Positions 56,454-64,000 of a stretch of DNA of 64,000 bases are shown here, piece by piece. A program made the position numbers and the translations under genes. Every line of letters starts with the position of its first letter. Position 1 is the stretch's first letter. Where the stretch lies: assembly GCF_001905885.1 (NCBI RefSeq), contig NZ_LIYH01000002.1:301591-365590 (forward strand), given 5' to 3'. Below the pieces are notes generated by a model. That model ran no database searches. It saw nothing but the letters and a program-made list of their open reading frames with translations, and was not told where the DNA came from. The stretch comes from Streptomyces sp. CB03234. GTDB lineage: Bacteria; Actinomycetota; Actinomycetes; Streptomycetales; Streptomycetaceae.

Positions 56454-57371
56454 ATGGACTGGCTGACCAAGCTCCCCGTCATCGGCCCCTGGGCCGCCCG
56501 CCTCATGCGTACGCACGCCTGGCGCTCGTACGAGACCCTCGACGAGGCCCACTGGACCCGCCTGGCCGCCGCCATCACCTTCATCAGCTTCCTGGCGCTC
56601 TTCCCGCTGATCACCGTCGCCGCCGCCGTCGGCGCCGCGCTCCTCAGCGCCGAACAGCTGCGCGACATCGAGGACAAGCTCGCCGAGCAGGTTCCCGGCA
56701 TCTCCGAGCAGCTCGACCTCGACACGCTCGTCACCAACGCGGGCCCCGTCGGACTCGTCGCGGGCGCCTTCCTCCTCTTCACCGGCATCGGCTGGGTGGG
56801 CTCCATGCGCGACTGCCTGCGCGCGGTGTGGGGGATCGACGACTGCGACGACGACAACCCCTTCGTACGCAAGGGCAAGGACGCCGTGATCCTGCTCGGC
56901 CTCGGCGCGATCGGCCTCGGCTCGCTCGCCGCCTCCGGCCTCGGCTCCACCGCCGTCGGCTGGACCGCCGAACGGCTCGGGATCTCCGGCGGCGGCGCCG
57001 GTGGCGTACTCCTCCAGACCGGCGCCCTCGCGGTCGCCGTCCTCGCCGACTTCCTGATCCTGCTGTACGTCCTGACGCTGCTGCCCGGCGTCCAGCCGCC
57101 GCGCCGCCGCCTCGTCGTGGCGGGGCTGATCGGCGCGGTCGGCTTCGAGGCGCTGAAGCTGCTGCTCGGCGGCTATATGAAGGGCGTGGCGGCGAAGTCG
57201 ATGTACGGGGCGTTCGGGGTGCCCGTCGCGCTCCTGCTGTGGATCAACTTCACCGCCAAGCTGCTGCTGTTCTGCGCCGCGTGGACGGCCACCGGCTCCA
57301 GGGCGGCGGCCGCTACCGCTCAGTGTGACGACGACGGCGTACGAGATCGGGAAGCGGCCAGCGGCGGTTGA
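56454..57371 (+). CDS. YihY/virulence factor BrkB family membrane protein
   Basis: The 305-residue protein has about six membrane segments (AAAITFISFLALFPLITVAA, GPVGLVAGAFLLFTGIGWV, VILLGLGAIGLGSLAASGLG and others) and the YihY signature WGIDDCDDDNPFVRKGKD. Its transported or remodelled molecule is unknown. ATG 56454 lies 9 nt after the GtrA gene. The last 59 nt overlap the convergent carboxypeptidase gene. Confidence 0.88.
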   Translation: MDWLTKLPVIGPWAARLMRTHAWRSYETLDEAHWTRLAAAITFISFLALFPLITVAAAVGAALLSAEQLRDIEDKLAEQVPGISEQLDLDTLVTNAGPVGLVAGAFLLFTGIGWVGSMRDCLRAVWGIDDCDDDNPFVRKGKDAVILLGLGAIGLGSLAASGLGSTAVGWTAERLGISGGGAGGVLLQTGALAVAVLADFLILLYVLTLLPGVQPPRRRLVVAGLIGAVGFEALKLLLGGYMKGVAAKSMYGAFGVPVALLLWINFTAKLLLFCAAWTATGSRAAAATAQCDDDGVRDREAASGG

Positions 57372-58587
57372 CCAGGAACGCCCCGCCCGCCAGCAGCGCC
57401 AGCACCCCGCCGGTCACCGCCAGCGCCGTCCCGGCCCCGCCGGAGCCGCCGGCCGCCGCGACCGTCGCCTTGCCGTTGCCCTCACCGGCGGCCTGGTCGC
57501 CGCCGCCCGGGCCGGTCTGCGCGTTCCCGCCGCTCTCGCCCGTCCCCGGGCCGGTCTGCGCCGACTTCGGCGGCACCAGCTCGCCGACCGGCTTCACCTT
57601 CCCGGCCGCCGAGAACCCCCAGTCCAGCAGACGCGCCGCCTCCTTGTAGACGGCGTGGCCCTCCTTCGCCGACGGGTTCATGACGGTGACCAGCAGCACC
57701 CTGCCGTTCCGCTCGGCGACACCGGTGAAGGTGGCGCCCGCGTGCGTCGTGCTGCCGTTCTTGACGCCGGCGATGCCCTGGTACGCGGGAATGCCGTAGT
57801 CGCCCGTCAGCAGCCGGTTGGTGTTCTGGATCTCGAACGTCGACCGTTTCTTGTTGCCGGGCTTGACCTCCCCGGGGAACTTCGCTCGGGGCGTGGAGCA
57901 GTACTCCCGGAAGTCCCTGTTCTGCATGCCGCTGCGCGCGATGAGCGTGAGGTCGTACGCGGACGAGACCTGGCCGACGGCGTCGTACCCGTCCGGGGAG
58001 ACGACGTGCGTGTCGAGCGCCTGCAGCTCGGCGGCGCGGTCGTTCATGTCCTTCACGGTCTTGGCGATGCCGCCGTTCATCGACGACAGGACGTGCACGG
58101 CGTCGTTGCCGGAGCGGAGGAAGACGCCCAGCCACAGGTCGTGGACGGTGTAGCTCTGCTTCTCCTTCACCCCGACGAGGCTGGAGCCCTCGCCGACCTT
58201 CGCGAGCTCCTCGGCGGTGACCACATGCGTCTGTGTCCTGGGGAGCTTGGGCAGCACCGTGTCCGCGAACAGCATCTTCAGGGTGGAGGCGGGAGGCAGC
58301 CGCCAGTGGGCGTTGTGCGCGGCCAGCACGTCGCCGCTCTCCGCGTCCGCCACGATCCAGGAGCGGCCCGTCACCTCCTTGGGCAGCACGGGCACGCCGG
58401 GGGCCAGGTTCACCTGCGTGCCGGGCCTGCCCAGCTTCACCCCGCCGACCGTGGACATGGCGGCGGGCGGCTGCGGCTGCTTGTCCTCCTTGTCCGCCGG
58501 CGGGCTCGCCAGGGCCGGAGCGGCGGTGAGGACGGGCAGCAGCGCGGCGGCGGCGACCGTCAGCGCGGTCTTTCTCAGAGCGGACAC
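57313..58587 (-). CDS. D-alanyl-D-alanine carboxypeptidase (PBP5-like)
   Basis: The 424-residue serine peptidase has a signal peptide (VAAAALLPVLTAAPALASPP), SxxK catalytic motif S101-TL-K104, SGN in FLRSGNDAV and KNG in GVKNGSTTHAG. KTG is replaced by KNG. A Gly/Ala-rich linker and a C-terminal transmembrane helix (ALAVTGGVLALLAGGAFLV) with an Arg-rich tail anchor it to the membrane. Such enzymes trim peptidoglycan stem peptides. GTG 58587 is chosen; longer in-frame starts lack a signal peptide at the N terminus. Its 3' end overlaps yihY by 59 nt. Confidence 0.9.
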   Translation of the reverse strand: MSALRKTALTVAAAALLPVLTAAPALASPPADKEDKQPQPPAAMSTVGGVKLGRPGTQVNLAPGVPVLPKEVTGRSWIVADAESGDVLAAHNAHWRLPPASTLKMLFADTVLPKLPRTQTHVVTAEELAKVGEGSSLVGVKEKQSYTVHDLWLGVFLRSGNDAVHVLSSMNGGIAKTVKDMNDRAAELQALDTHVVSPDGYDAVGQVSSAYDLTLIARSGMQNRDFREYCSTPRAKFPGEVKPGNKKRSTFEIQNTNRLLTGDYGIPAYQGIAGVKNGSTTHAGATFTGVAERNGRVLLVTVMNPSAKEGHAVYKEAARLLDWGFSAAGKVKPVGELVPPKSAQTGPGTGESGGNAQTGPGGGDQAAGEGNGKATVAAAGGSGGAGTALAVTGGVLALLAGGAFLVNRRWPLPDLVRRRRHTER

Positions 58588-58672
58588 GGTCGAGAACGTA
58601 CAGGGAGGCTTCGCGGAAGCCGACACCACACCCCGCAGGAGGCCCCCGAGCGGTGGCGGCGATACTGAACCC

Positions 58673-58924
58673 ATGAAGCTCAGCCGCTCCGCCTCCTGGT
58701 TCCTGCTCGCTTTCGGGGTGTGGAGCTGGTTCATCTGGATCACTTTCGTCAAGAATCTCTGGAACGACGCGAGCGGTCTCGCCTTCGACGACGCGGGCGA
58801 CCCGACTGCCTACTTCTGGGTCCATCTGCTGCTCGCCGTGACGTCCTTTGTTCTGGGGACGGTGGTGGGCGTCATCGGGTTGCGTGGCGTGCGCGCGTTG
58901 CGCCGCGGCTCACGCCACGCATAG
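58673..58924 (+). CDS. Small two-helix membrane protein
   Basis: The 83-residue protein has two hydrophobic helices (SWFLLAFGVWSWFIWITFV, YFWVHLLLAVTSFVLGTVVG) and an Arg-rich C terminus (ALRRGSRHA). ATG 58673 starts MKLSRSASWF. It is divergent from the carboxypeptidase gene with 85 nt between starts and lies 11 nt before the metallophosphoesterase gene, with which it is likely co-transcribed. Function unknown. Confidence 0.8.
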   Translation: MKLSRSASWFLLAFGVWSWFIWITFVKNLWNDASGLAFDDAGDPTAYFWVHLLLAVTSFVLGTVVGVIGLRGVRALRRGSRHA

Positions 58925-58935
58925 GGGGTTGGGCT

Positions 58936-60438
58936 GTGCTGCTGGTCCTGCTGGTGCTCGTCGCTGTCCTCGGCCTGCTGGGCGCCGTGCACTGGTACGT
59001 ATGGCGTCGCCTGGTGCGCGATGTGACGGTGCCGGGCGGTGTGGCGCGGCGGGTGGGCACGGTCGCGCTGATCGTGCTGCCGCTGCTGTCGGTGGGCGCG
59101 CTGACGGCCGGGCGGGCCGGGGCGCCGTTCCCGCTCCAGCAGGTGGTGGCCTGGCCGGGCTTCCTGTGGCTGGCGCTGCTGCTGTACGTGGTCCTCGCCC
59201 TGGTGGTGGGTGAGGCGATACGCCCCCTCCTGCGCCGCGCCCTGGACCGCCGGGCGCCCGGAACGCCCGGAGCGCCGACCGCCGGAGCGCCGGCCTCCGT
59301 GGCGCCCGCGCCCGGCACGCCCGCGGCGCCCGGCGCGTCCCCGGTACCGGCCGGCCGCGGCACCCCGCCGGGTCACTCCGCGCCGGGGACACCCTCGCCC
59401 GGCGCACCCGCTTCCGCGCCCGGGGGTCCTGCTGCCGCCGGCGCCCCGACCCTCACCGCCCCGACCGCCACCGCGCCGGAGGAACCCGCCCCCGCGACCA
59501 CCGCCCCCGCGACCACCGTCCGCGCGGCCGCCGCCCCGGAGGTCCGCGCGCCCGGGGGGACGGGCGTCGACGACGTACCGCCCGCCACCGCGTCCGCGAA
59601 GGACGGCCCTGCCGTCTCCCGGCGGCTGTTCGTGTCGCGGGTCGTCGGCGGGGCCGCGGCGGCTGCGGCCGTGGGCACCGTCGGGTACGGGACCTACGGG
59701 GTCCTGCGGGGGCCGCGCGTCAAGCGGGTCACCGTGCCGCTCGCCAAGCTGGGGCGTGCCGCGCACGGGTACCGGATCGCGGTGGTGAGCGACATCCACC
59801 TGGGGCCCATCCTGGGGCGGGCCCACACCCAGCGCATCGTGGACGCGATCAACGCCACCCAGCCGGACCTCGTCGCGGTCGTCGGCGACCTGGTCGACGG
59901 CAGCGTCGAGAACCTGGGCCAGGCCGCCGAGCCGCTCGCGCAGCTCCGGGCCCGGGACGGGTCGTTCTTCGTGACCGGCAACCACGAGTACTTCTCCGGG
60001 GCCGAGGAGTGGGTCGACCACGTACGCGAACTGGGCCTGCGCCCGCTGCGCAACGAGCGCGTCGAGACGGCCGGGTTCGACCTCGCCGGGGTCAACGACG
60101 TCGCGGGCGAGAACTACGGCGACGGCCCCGACTTCGCCGCCGCCCTCGGCGACCGCGACCGGGCGCGCGCCGCCGTGCTGCTTGCGCACCAGCCGGTCGT
60201 CATCCACGACGCCGTACGGCACGGGGTGGACCTCCAGCTGTCCGGCCACACCCACGGCGGTCAGCTCTGGCCCGGCAACTTCCTCGCCGAGCTCGCCAAC
60301 CCCACCGTCGCCGGGCTCGAACAGTACGGCGACACCCAGCTGTACGTGTCCCGGGGCGCGGGCGCCTGGGGGCCGCCCGTCCGGGTGGGCGCGCCCTCCG
60401 ACATCACGGTCGTTCAACTGGCGTCCACACAAGCATGA
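58936..60438 (+). CDS. Membrane-anchored metallophosphoesterase
   Basis: The 500-residue protein has an N-terminal four-helix membrane domain (MLLVLLVLVAVLGLLGAVHW and others, residues 1-100). An Ala/Pro/Thr/Gly-rich linker follows (about 100-225), then an internal twin-Arg-like SRRLFVSR at residue 228 followed by a hydrophobic stretch. The calcineurin-like domain (about 280-495) has DIH at D286, GDLVDG, GNHEYFSG and GHTHGG. Metal-dependent phosphodiesterase activity is expected, on a lipid or nucleotide. GTG 58936 follows GGGGG. Confidence 0.88.
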   Translation: MLLVLLVLVAVLGLLGAVHWYVWRRLVRDVTVPGGVARRVGTVALIVLPLLSVGALTAGRAGAPFPLQQVVAWPGFLWLALLLYVVLALVVGEAIRPLLRRALDRRAPGTPGAPTAGAPASVAPAPGTPAAPGASPVPAGRGTPPGHSAPGTPSPGAPASAPGGPAAAGAPTLTAPTATAPEEPAPATTAPATTVRAAAAPEVRAPGGTGVDDVPPATASAKDGPAVSRRLFVSRVVGGAAAAAAVGTVGYGTYGVLRGPRVKRVTVPLAKLGRAAHGYRIAVVSDIHLGPILGRAHTQRIVDAINATQPDLVAVVGDLVDGSVENLGQAAEPLAQLRARDGSFFVTGNHEYFSGAEEWVDHVRELGLRPLRNERVETAGFDLAGVNDVAGENYGDGPDFAAALGDRDRARAAVLLAHQPVVIHDAVRHGVDLQLSGHTHGGQLWPGNFLAELANPTVAGLEQYGDTQLYVSRGAGAWGPPVRVGAPSDITVVQLASTQA

Positions 60439-60528
60439 TGACGGTGTGAAAGTTCAGCCTTCCACAATTCAACAGCGTGTGATTGGGTGACTCCGTCGCG
60501 GCAGGGGTGGCGTGAAGGGAATCACGGC

Positions 60529-62082
60529 ATGCGGTCGGTGCGTTTACGAGTCCTCGTCATCTGCGTCCTGTTGCTGGCGGCCGGAATCGGGGGCTGGCAG
60601 TTACTTCCCTCGGCCGGCGGCCGGGACGACCCGATCACCGTCGGCACGACGGACGAGGTGACGTCCCTGGATCCCGCCGGGGCCTACGACGCCGGCTCCT
60701 GGGCCCTGTACAGCAACGTCTTCCAGTCGCTGCTGACCTTCGAGCCCGGCGCCACCGTCCCCGTCCCGGACGCCGCCCTCGCCTGTGAGTTCACCGGGAT
60801 GAACCTCCAGACGTACCGGTGCGTGCTCCGCGACGACCTGCGCTTCGCAAATGGCCGCAAGGTCACCGCCGAGGACGTCAAGCACTCCTTCGAGCGGGTG
60901 CTCGCCATAAGGTCGGACGTCGGTCCGCGGGCGCTCTTCCCCGACCTCCGGCGCGTCGACGCCGACGGTCTGACGGTCACCTTCCACCTCGGCGCCCGCG
61001 ACGCGACGTTCCCGCAGAAGCTCGCCACCGGCGCCGGCGCGATCGTCGACCGCACCCTGTACCCGAAGGACGCGCTGCGCGAGGGCCATGGCGTCGACGG
61101 CTCGGGCCCGTACGTCCTCACCGCGTACGAGCCGGGCAGTCGCGCCCTCCTGGAACCCAACCCCCGCTACAAGGGCGCCATCCGCAAGCCCGGCGGCCCG
61201 GTGGAGATCAGGTACTTCAAGGACTCCGACGGGCTCGCCGCCGCCTGGACGGCCCGCGAGGTCGACGTCACCCACCGCCAGTTGCCACCGAAGACGCTGT
61301 CCGAGCTGGACCCGAGCGCGGACGGCGTCCAGATGACGGAGGCCGACAGCCCCGAGATCCGCAACCTCGTCTTCAACCTGCGTGCCGGCTCGCCGATGGC
61401 GGACAAGGCGGTACGCAAGGCCGTCGCCGCGCTCGTCGACCGGTCCCGGATCGTCACCGGCGCGTACCACTCCACCGTGGAGCCCCTCTACTCCCTGATC
61501 CCCAAGGGCTTCCCCGGCCACAACACCGCCTTCCACGACGAGAATCCGGAGCCCAGTGCGGAACGGGCGAGGAAGCTGCTGCGGGACGCGGACGTCGAGA
61601 CGCCGGTCCGGTTCACCTACGCCCACCGCGCCGGACCCACGTACGCCGCCGAAGCCGCCGAGCTGCGCAGGCAGCTTCAGGCCGGGGGACTGTTCGAGGT
61701 GAAGGTCGTCGAGGTGGAGTGGAAGGCCTTCCAGAGGGGGTACGCGAAGGGCGCGTACGACGCGTACGGGCTGGGCTGGCTGCCGGACTTCCCCGACCCC
61801 GACAGCTTCACCGAGCCCCTCGTCGGGCGTGGGAACACCCTCCACAACGGGTACGCGAGCCCCAGTGTGGACCGGCTGATCGCCTCCACCCAGCAGTACG
61901 GCGACCGGGGCCGGGCCATGAGCGACTTCGAGTCGATCCAGTGGCAGGTGGCGGCGGATGTGCCGCTCGTCCCGCTGTGGCAGAAGAAGGACTACGTGGT
62001 GAGCACGACCGACGTCGCCGGGTCGCAGTACCTGTCGGACGGCACGGGCATCTGGCGCCTGTGGCAGCTCAACTGGATCTAG
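60529..62082 (+). CDS. Peptide-type ABC transporter substrate-binding protein with two TTA codons
   Basis: The 517-residue SBP_bac_5 protein has an N-terminal hydrophobic anchor (VLVICVLLLAAGIGG) without a canonical lipobox (C12 lies within the helix). Its extracytoplasmic domain opens with ITVGTTDEVTSLDPAGAYDA and contains LRDDLRFANGRKVTAEDVKH, typical of oligopeptide-binding proteins. Leu6 (60544-60546) and Leu25 (60601-60603) are TTA codons, so translation should depend on the bldA tRNA. No permease gene is next to it. ATG 60529 follows GAAGGGA. The 3' end overlaps the TetR gene by 14 nt. Confidence 0.9.
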   Translation: MRSVRLRVLVICVLLLAAGIGGWQLLPSAGGRDDPITVGTTDEVTSLDPAGAYDAGSWALYSNVFQSLLTFEPGATVPVPDAALACEFTGMNLQTYRCVLRDDLRFANGRKVTAEDVKHSFERVLAIRSDVGPRALFPDLRRVDADGLTVTFHLGARDATFPQKLATGAGAIVDRTLYPKDALREGHGVDGSGPYVLTAYEPGSRALLEPNPRYKGAIRKPGGPVEIRYFKDSDGLAAAWTAREVDVTHRQLPPKTLSELDPSADGVQMTEADSPEIRNLVFNLRAGSPMADKAVRKAVAALVDRSRIVTGAYHSTVEPLYSLIPKGFPGHNTAFHDENPEPSAERARKLLRDADVETPVRFTYAHRAGPTYAAEAAELRRQLQAGGLFEVKVVEVEWKAFQRGYAKGAYDAYGLGWLPDFPDPDSFTEPLVGRGNTLHNGYASPSVDRLIASTQQYGDRGRAMSDFESIQWQVAADVPLVPLWQKKDYVVSTTDVAGSQYLSDGTGIWRLWQLNWI

Positions 62083-62803
62083 GCGCTGTTCTCTTGGCGG
62101 CGACCGCGCCCGGCATGAACTCCTCCAGCACCTCGTGCACCTGCCGCACCAGCGGCCGCAGCACCCGGAACCGGGACAGCGCGATCGCCCGCGCGGCGAT
62201 GGGCGCGGTGCGCTCGACGAGGCGGCGGCTGCGCTCGGTGCCCTCCGTCCGGTCGTACACCCAGAACAGCACCAGGCCCATCTGCATCAGCCACATCAGG
62301 TGCGGGAGCTGCCCGGCCAGTTCCGGCGCGGTCTTGGTGTCGGAGCCGGAGAGCACCCGCTCGTGGATGGAGACGGCGGCCTCGCGGGCGGCGACCGACT
62401 CGTCCGAGAAGGGGCTGAGCGGGCTCTCGGGGTCGGCGGCGTTCTTGAAGAACTGGGTCGCGAAGGGGTGGTACGGCTCGGCCACGTCCAGCCACGTCAG
62501 CAGCGCGTCCCGGATCCGTACCGCGAGGTCCTTGTCGCCCGCGAGGACGGGCTGGACCGCCGCCTCGTGCTCGGCGGCCAGCCGGTCGTAGAAGCCCTGG
62601 ACCAGGTGCTCCTTGGAGGAGAAGTAGTAGTAGGCGTTGCCGACGGAGACGCCCGCCTCCTGGGCGATGGCCCGCATCGTCGTCTTGTCGTACCCGCGCT
62701 CCTGGAAGAGCCGAAGCGCGGTTTCGAGGATGAGGGTGCGGGTCTGCTCGCTCTTGGGGGCCTTGGCGGGCCGGGCGGGCTTCGGCGCCTGGGCGTCCGT
62801 CAC
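62069..62803 (-). CDS. TetR-family transcriptional regulator
   Basis: The 244-residue protein has an N-terminal HTH (ALRLFQERGYDKTTMRAIAQ and GVSVGNAYYYFSSKEHLVQG) and a helical ligand domain (about 80-244). GTG 62803 is chosen because AAGGA lies 9-10 nt upstream. GTG 62812 and GTG 62821 are in-frame alternatives from a GACGTGAAC repeat. Its target may be the convergent SBP gene or a distant locus; not shown. Confidence 0.9.
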   Translation of the reverse strand: MTDAQAPKPARPAKAPKSEQTRTLILETALRLFQERGYDKTTMRAIAQEAGVSVGNAYYYFSSKEHLVQGFYDRLAAEHEAAVQPVLAGDKDLAVRIRDALLTWLDVAEPYHPFATQFFKNAADPESPLSPFSDESVAAREAAVSIHERVLSGSDTKTAPELAGQLPHLMWLMQMGLVLFWVYDRTEGTERSRRLVERTAPIAARAIALSRFRVLRPLVRQVHEVLEEFMPGAVAAKRTAPRSS

Positions 62804-62832
62804 GTCGTTCACGTCCTTCACGCTGCCCGAGC

Positions 62833-63114
62833 CTAGTGGGGCGTGTCCGGTACGCCGCACCGGCCGTCCCCGCACCCCCGGCCGCCCGCCGGTGCGAGGA
62901 CCTCGCGCCACCTGGCGGCGGCGAGGACGGTGGCCCGGGCGAAGGGCATCCCGGCCGGGGTGGCCAGCCAGTGGGCCTTGGACCGGTACTCGGCCAGAGC
63001 CCACAGGCAGACGATGAACGCGGCGGTCGAGCGGTAGACCTGGCCGGCGTCCCCGACGACCGTGATCTCCTCCAGCGCGGCCCGGTGGTCCAGGCCGACC
63101 GCCTTTGGACATGT
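62833..63114 (-). pseudogene. N-terminally truncated DCC-family (DUF393) thiol oxidoreductase remnant
   Basis: This 93-residue open stretch reads GLDHRAALEEITVVGDAGQV, then YRSTAAFIVCLWALAEYR and AHWLATPAGMPFARATVLAA. That is the C-terminal half of DCC-family thiol-disulfide oxidoreductases. The family's DxxCxxC active-site N terminus is missing. A TGA lies immediately upstream in frame (63115-63117) and there is no start codon with a ribosome binding site. It is probably a deletion remnant. Confidence 0.6.
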
Positions 63115-63135
63115 TCAAATTGCTGGGGTGGGCGG

Positions 63136-63501
63136 TCAACCGGCGTGGATCCAGGTCCAGATCGCGAGGGCCGTGGGCGCCGGGCAGGCCAGGGCGCCGG
63201 TGAGCAGCAGGCGGGTCGACGGGGCCGTCCGGCGGATGCCGGGCGCGCATGCCAGGGCGATGACGGCGGCGGCGGCACCGGCGACGATCAGGGCGCACCG
63301 CAGAAGGAAGCCGCCCATCGGTGCCCCGGCCGCCGCGCCCCAGACCGCCGCCATGGCCACCAGGCACGTCAGCCACGCGAGCGAGGCGAGGGTGACCGCC
63401 CACAGCACCGCGGCCAGGACGGCCACGACAGGCCGCCCCCGGCGAGGCCGGGGTGCCGGCCGCCATGGTCCTCGGGGGGTCGCGTATGTGCCGTGGTTCA
63501 C
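63136..63501 (-). CDS. Small membrane protein
   Basis: The 121-residue protein has an Arg/Pro-rich N terminus (TPRGPWRPAPRPRRGRP) and three to four hydrophobic segments (VVAVLAAVLWAVTLASLAWL, LVAMAAVWGAAAGAPMGGF, CALIVAGAAAAVIALACAP, LLLTGALACPAPTALAIW). GTG 63501 is preceded by AAGGA. A longer in-frame extension to 63564 is less likely. No family recognised. It stands 22 nt upstream of the DCC remnant on the same strand. Confidence 0.65.
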   Translation of the reverse strand: MNHGTYATPRGPWRPAPRPRRGRPVVAVLAAVLWAVTLASLAWLTCLVAMAAVWGAAAGAPMGGFLLRCALIVAGAAAAVIALACAPGIRRTAPSTRLLLTGALACPAPTALAIWTWIHAG

Positions 63502-63612
63502 CGTCAGGTCCTTCCGTGCGCGCGGGTGTGCACCATGCTCGCGGCGGGGACACCGCCACCACATGGGCGCGGATGCTCATCTCCGCACGGGGCCGTACCT
63601 ACGCGACCGCGG

Positions 63613-64000
63613 TCACCCGGCCGGTGCCGCCGCCACCTCCGTGAACAGAGCGACGTCCCGCAGCGCCTCCGACAGGACCAGCGGCGGCACCGCCCCCGTC
63701 CCGGCCGCCTCCCACGGGGCGCGCGGACCGCCCTGGCCCCGCTCGAAGCGCAGCGCCCCCGTGACGCACCGGGACGCGACGCCCCCGTCCGCGTCCCGCC
63801 GGTCCACCAGCTCCAGCGGCAGCACCGCCCGCCACACCGGCTCCGCCCCGGCCGGCAGATCACCGCGCCGGGGCAGCTCCCGCACCATCTCCGTGGCGTA
63901 CCCGGCGCCGAAGTACCCCAGATGCCCGCCTCCCCAGCCCCGCTCACCCATCAGCGCCCGCACCCGCCCGTACTCCAGGACCCGCCCCCCGGCCGGAACG
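63613..64000 (-). CDS. Hypothetical protein, 5' end beyond window
   Basis: The frame is open from the window edge to the TGA at 63613-63615 and ends VALFTEVAAAPAG. The visible about 128 residues include VLEYGRVRALMGERGWGGG, GYFGAGYATEMVREL and LPLELVDRRDADGGVASRCV, with no membrane segment. GTG 63963 could also initiate a 116-residue protein, but coding-like sequence continues upstream. No family recognised. Confidence 0.55.
   Translation of the reverse strand, partial: VPAGGRVLEYGRVRALMGERGWGGGHLGYFGAGYATEMVRELPRRGDLPAGAEPVWRAVLPLELVDRRDADGGVASRCVTGALRFERGQGGPRAPWEAAGTGAVPPLVLSEALRDVALFTEVAAAPAG

Overview
The window reads as a chromosomal segment of a Streptomyces (or very close actinomycete). 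G+C is very high, GTG starts and start/stop overlaps are common, and long shadow open frames lie on both strands. The gene set is typical of that genus: DUF6350 and DUF3017 membrane proteins, a SigE-type sigma factor, a SpoIIE-type phosphatase and TTA codons confined to one gene. The order sucCD - purNH - folD - mdh - glyA - trpS suggests core chromosome rather than an acquired island. No insertion sequence, prophage, tRNA or CRISPR array was seen.

Layout. (1) 363-8328: a divergent cluster of a SWIM zinc-finger protein and a DUF5691 protein (minus) against a MoxR AAA ATPase, a DUF5682 protein and a VWA protein (plus), the domain set of E. coli yehL/M/P/Q. Both divergent promoters carry TTGTCAGTG followed 8 bases later by a -10 hexamer, which matches the LexA-independent (RecA-NDp/PafBC) DNA-damage promoter. 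(2) 8423-10378: two secreted low-complexity proteins. (3) 10641-25867: central metabolism (sucC, sucD, purN, purH, folD, icd, mdh) interspersed with membrane and DNA-binding proteins and closed by strong hairpin terminators. (4) 25880-27934: an acyltransferase, a small regulator and a membrane protein. (5) 28069-35141: a five-gene choline-to-glycine-betaine oxidation and betaine uptake operon, preceded by a leader that can fold over its own ribosome binding site. (6) 35142-37213: about 2 kb without a credible gene, holding a 45-nt tandem repeat and a roughly 1.5-kb imperfect inverted repeat with two palindromic elements. (7) 37214-46705: a cupin protein, a 957-residue sensor phosphatase, DinB/AhpD-type small enzymes, a MocR regulator and rocD. 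(8) 46818-51984: a ZTP (pfl) riboswitch before glyA, a sigma factor with a membrane partner, trpS and a 2H phosphoesterase. (9) 51949-57371: dprE2, dprE1, a PAP2 phosphatase, DPPR synthase, GtrA and YihY, a near-complete decaprenylphosphoryl-arabinose pathway. (10) 57313-64000: a D,D-carboxypeptidase, a metallophosphoesterase, a TTA-containing peptide-binding protein, a TetR regulator, a decayed DCC-family gene and a partial hypothetical gene at the edge.

The most interesting signals are the paired damage-type promoters on the yeh-like cluster, the non-coding inverted-repeat cassette at 35371-36884, the foldable leader of the betaine operon, and the 15-nt repeat that multiplies the GTG start of the GtrA gene.
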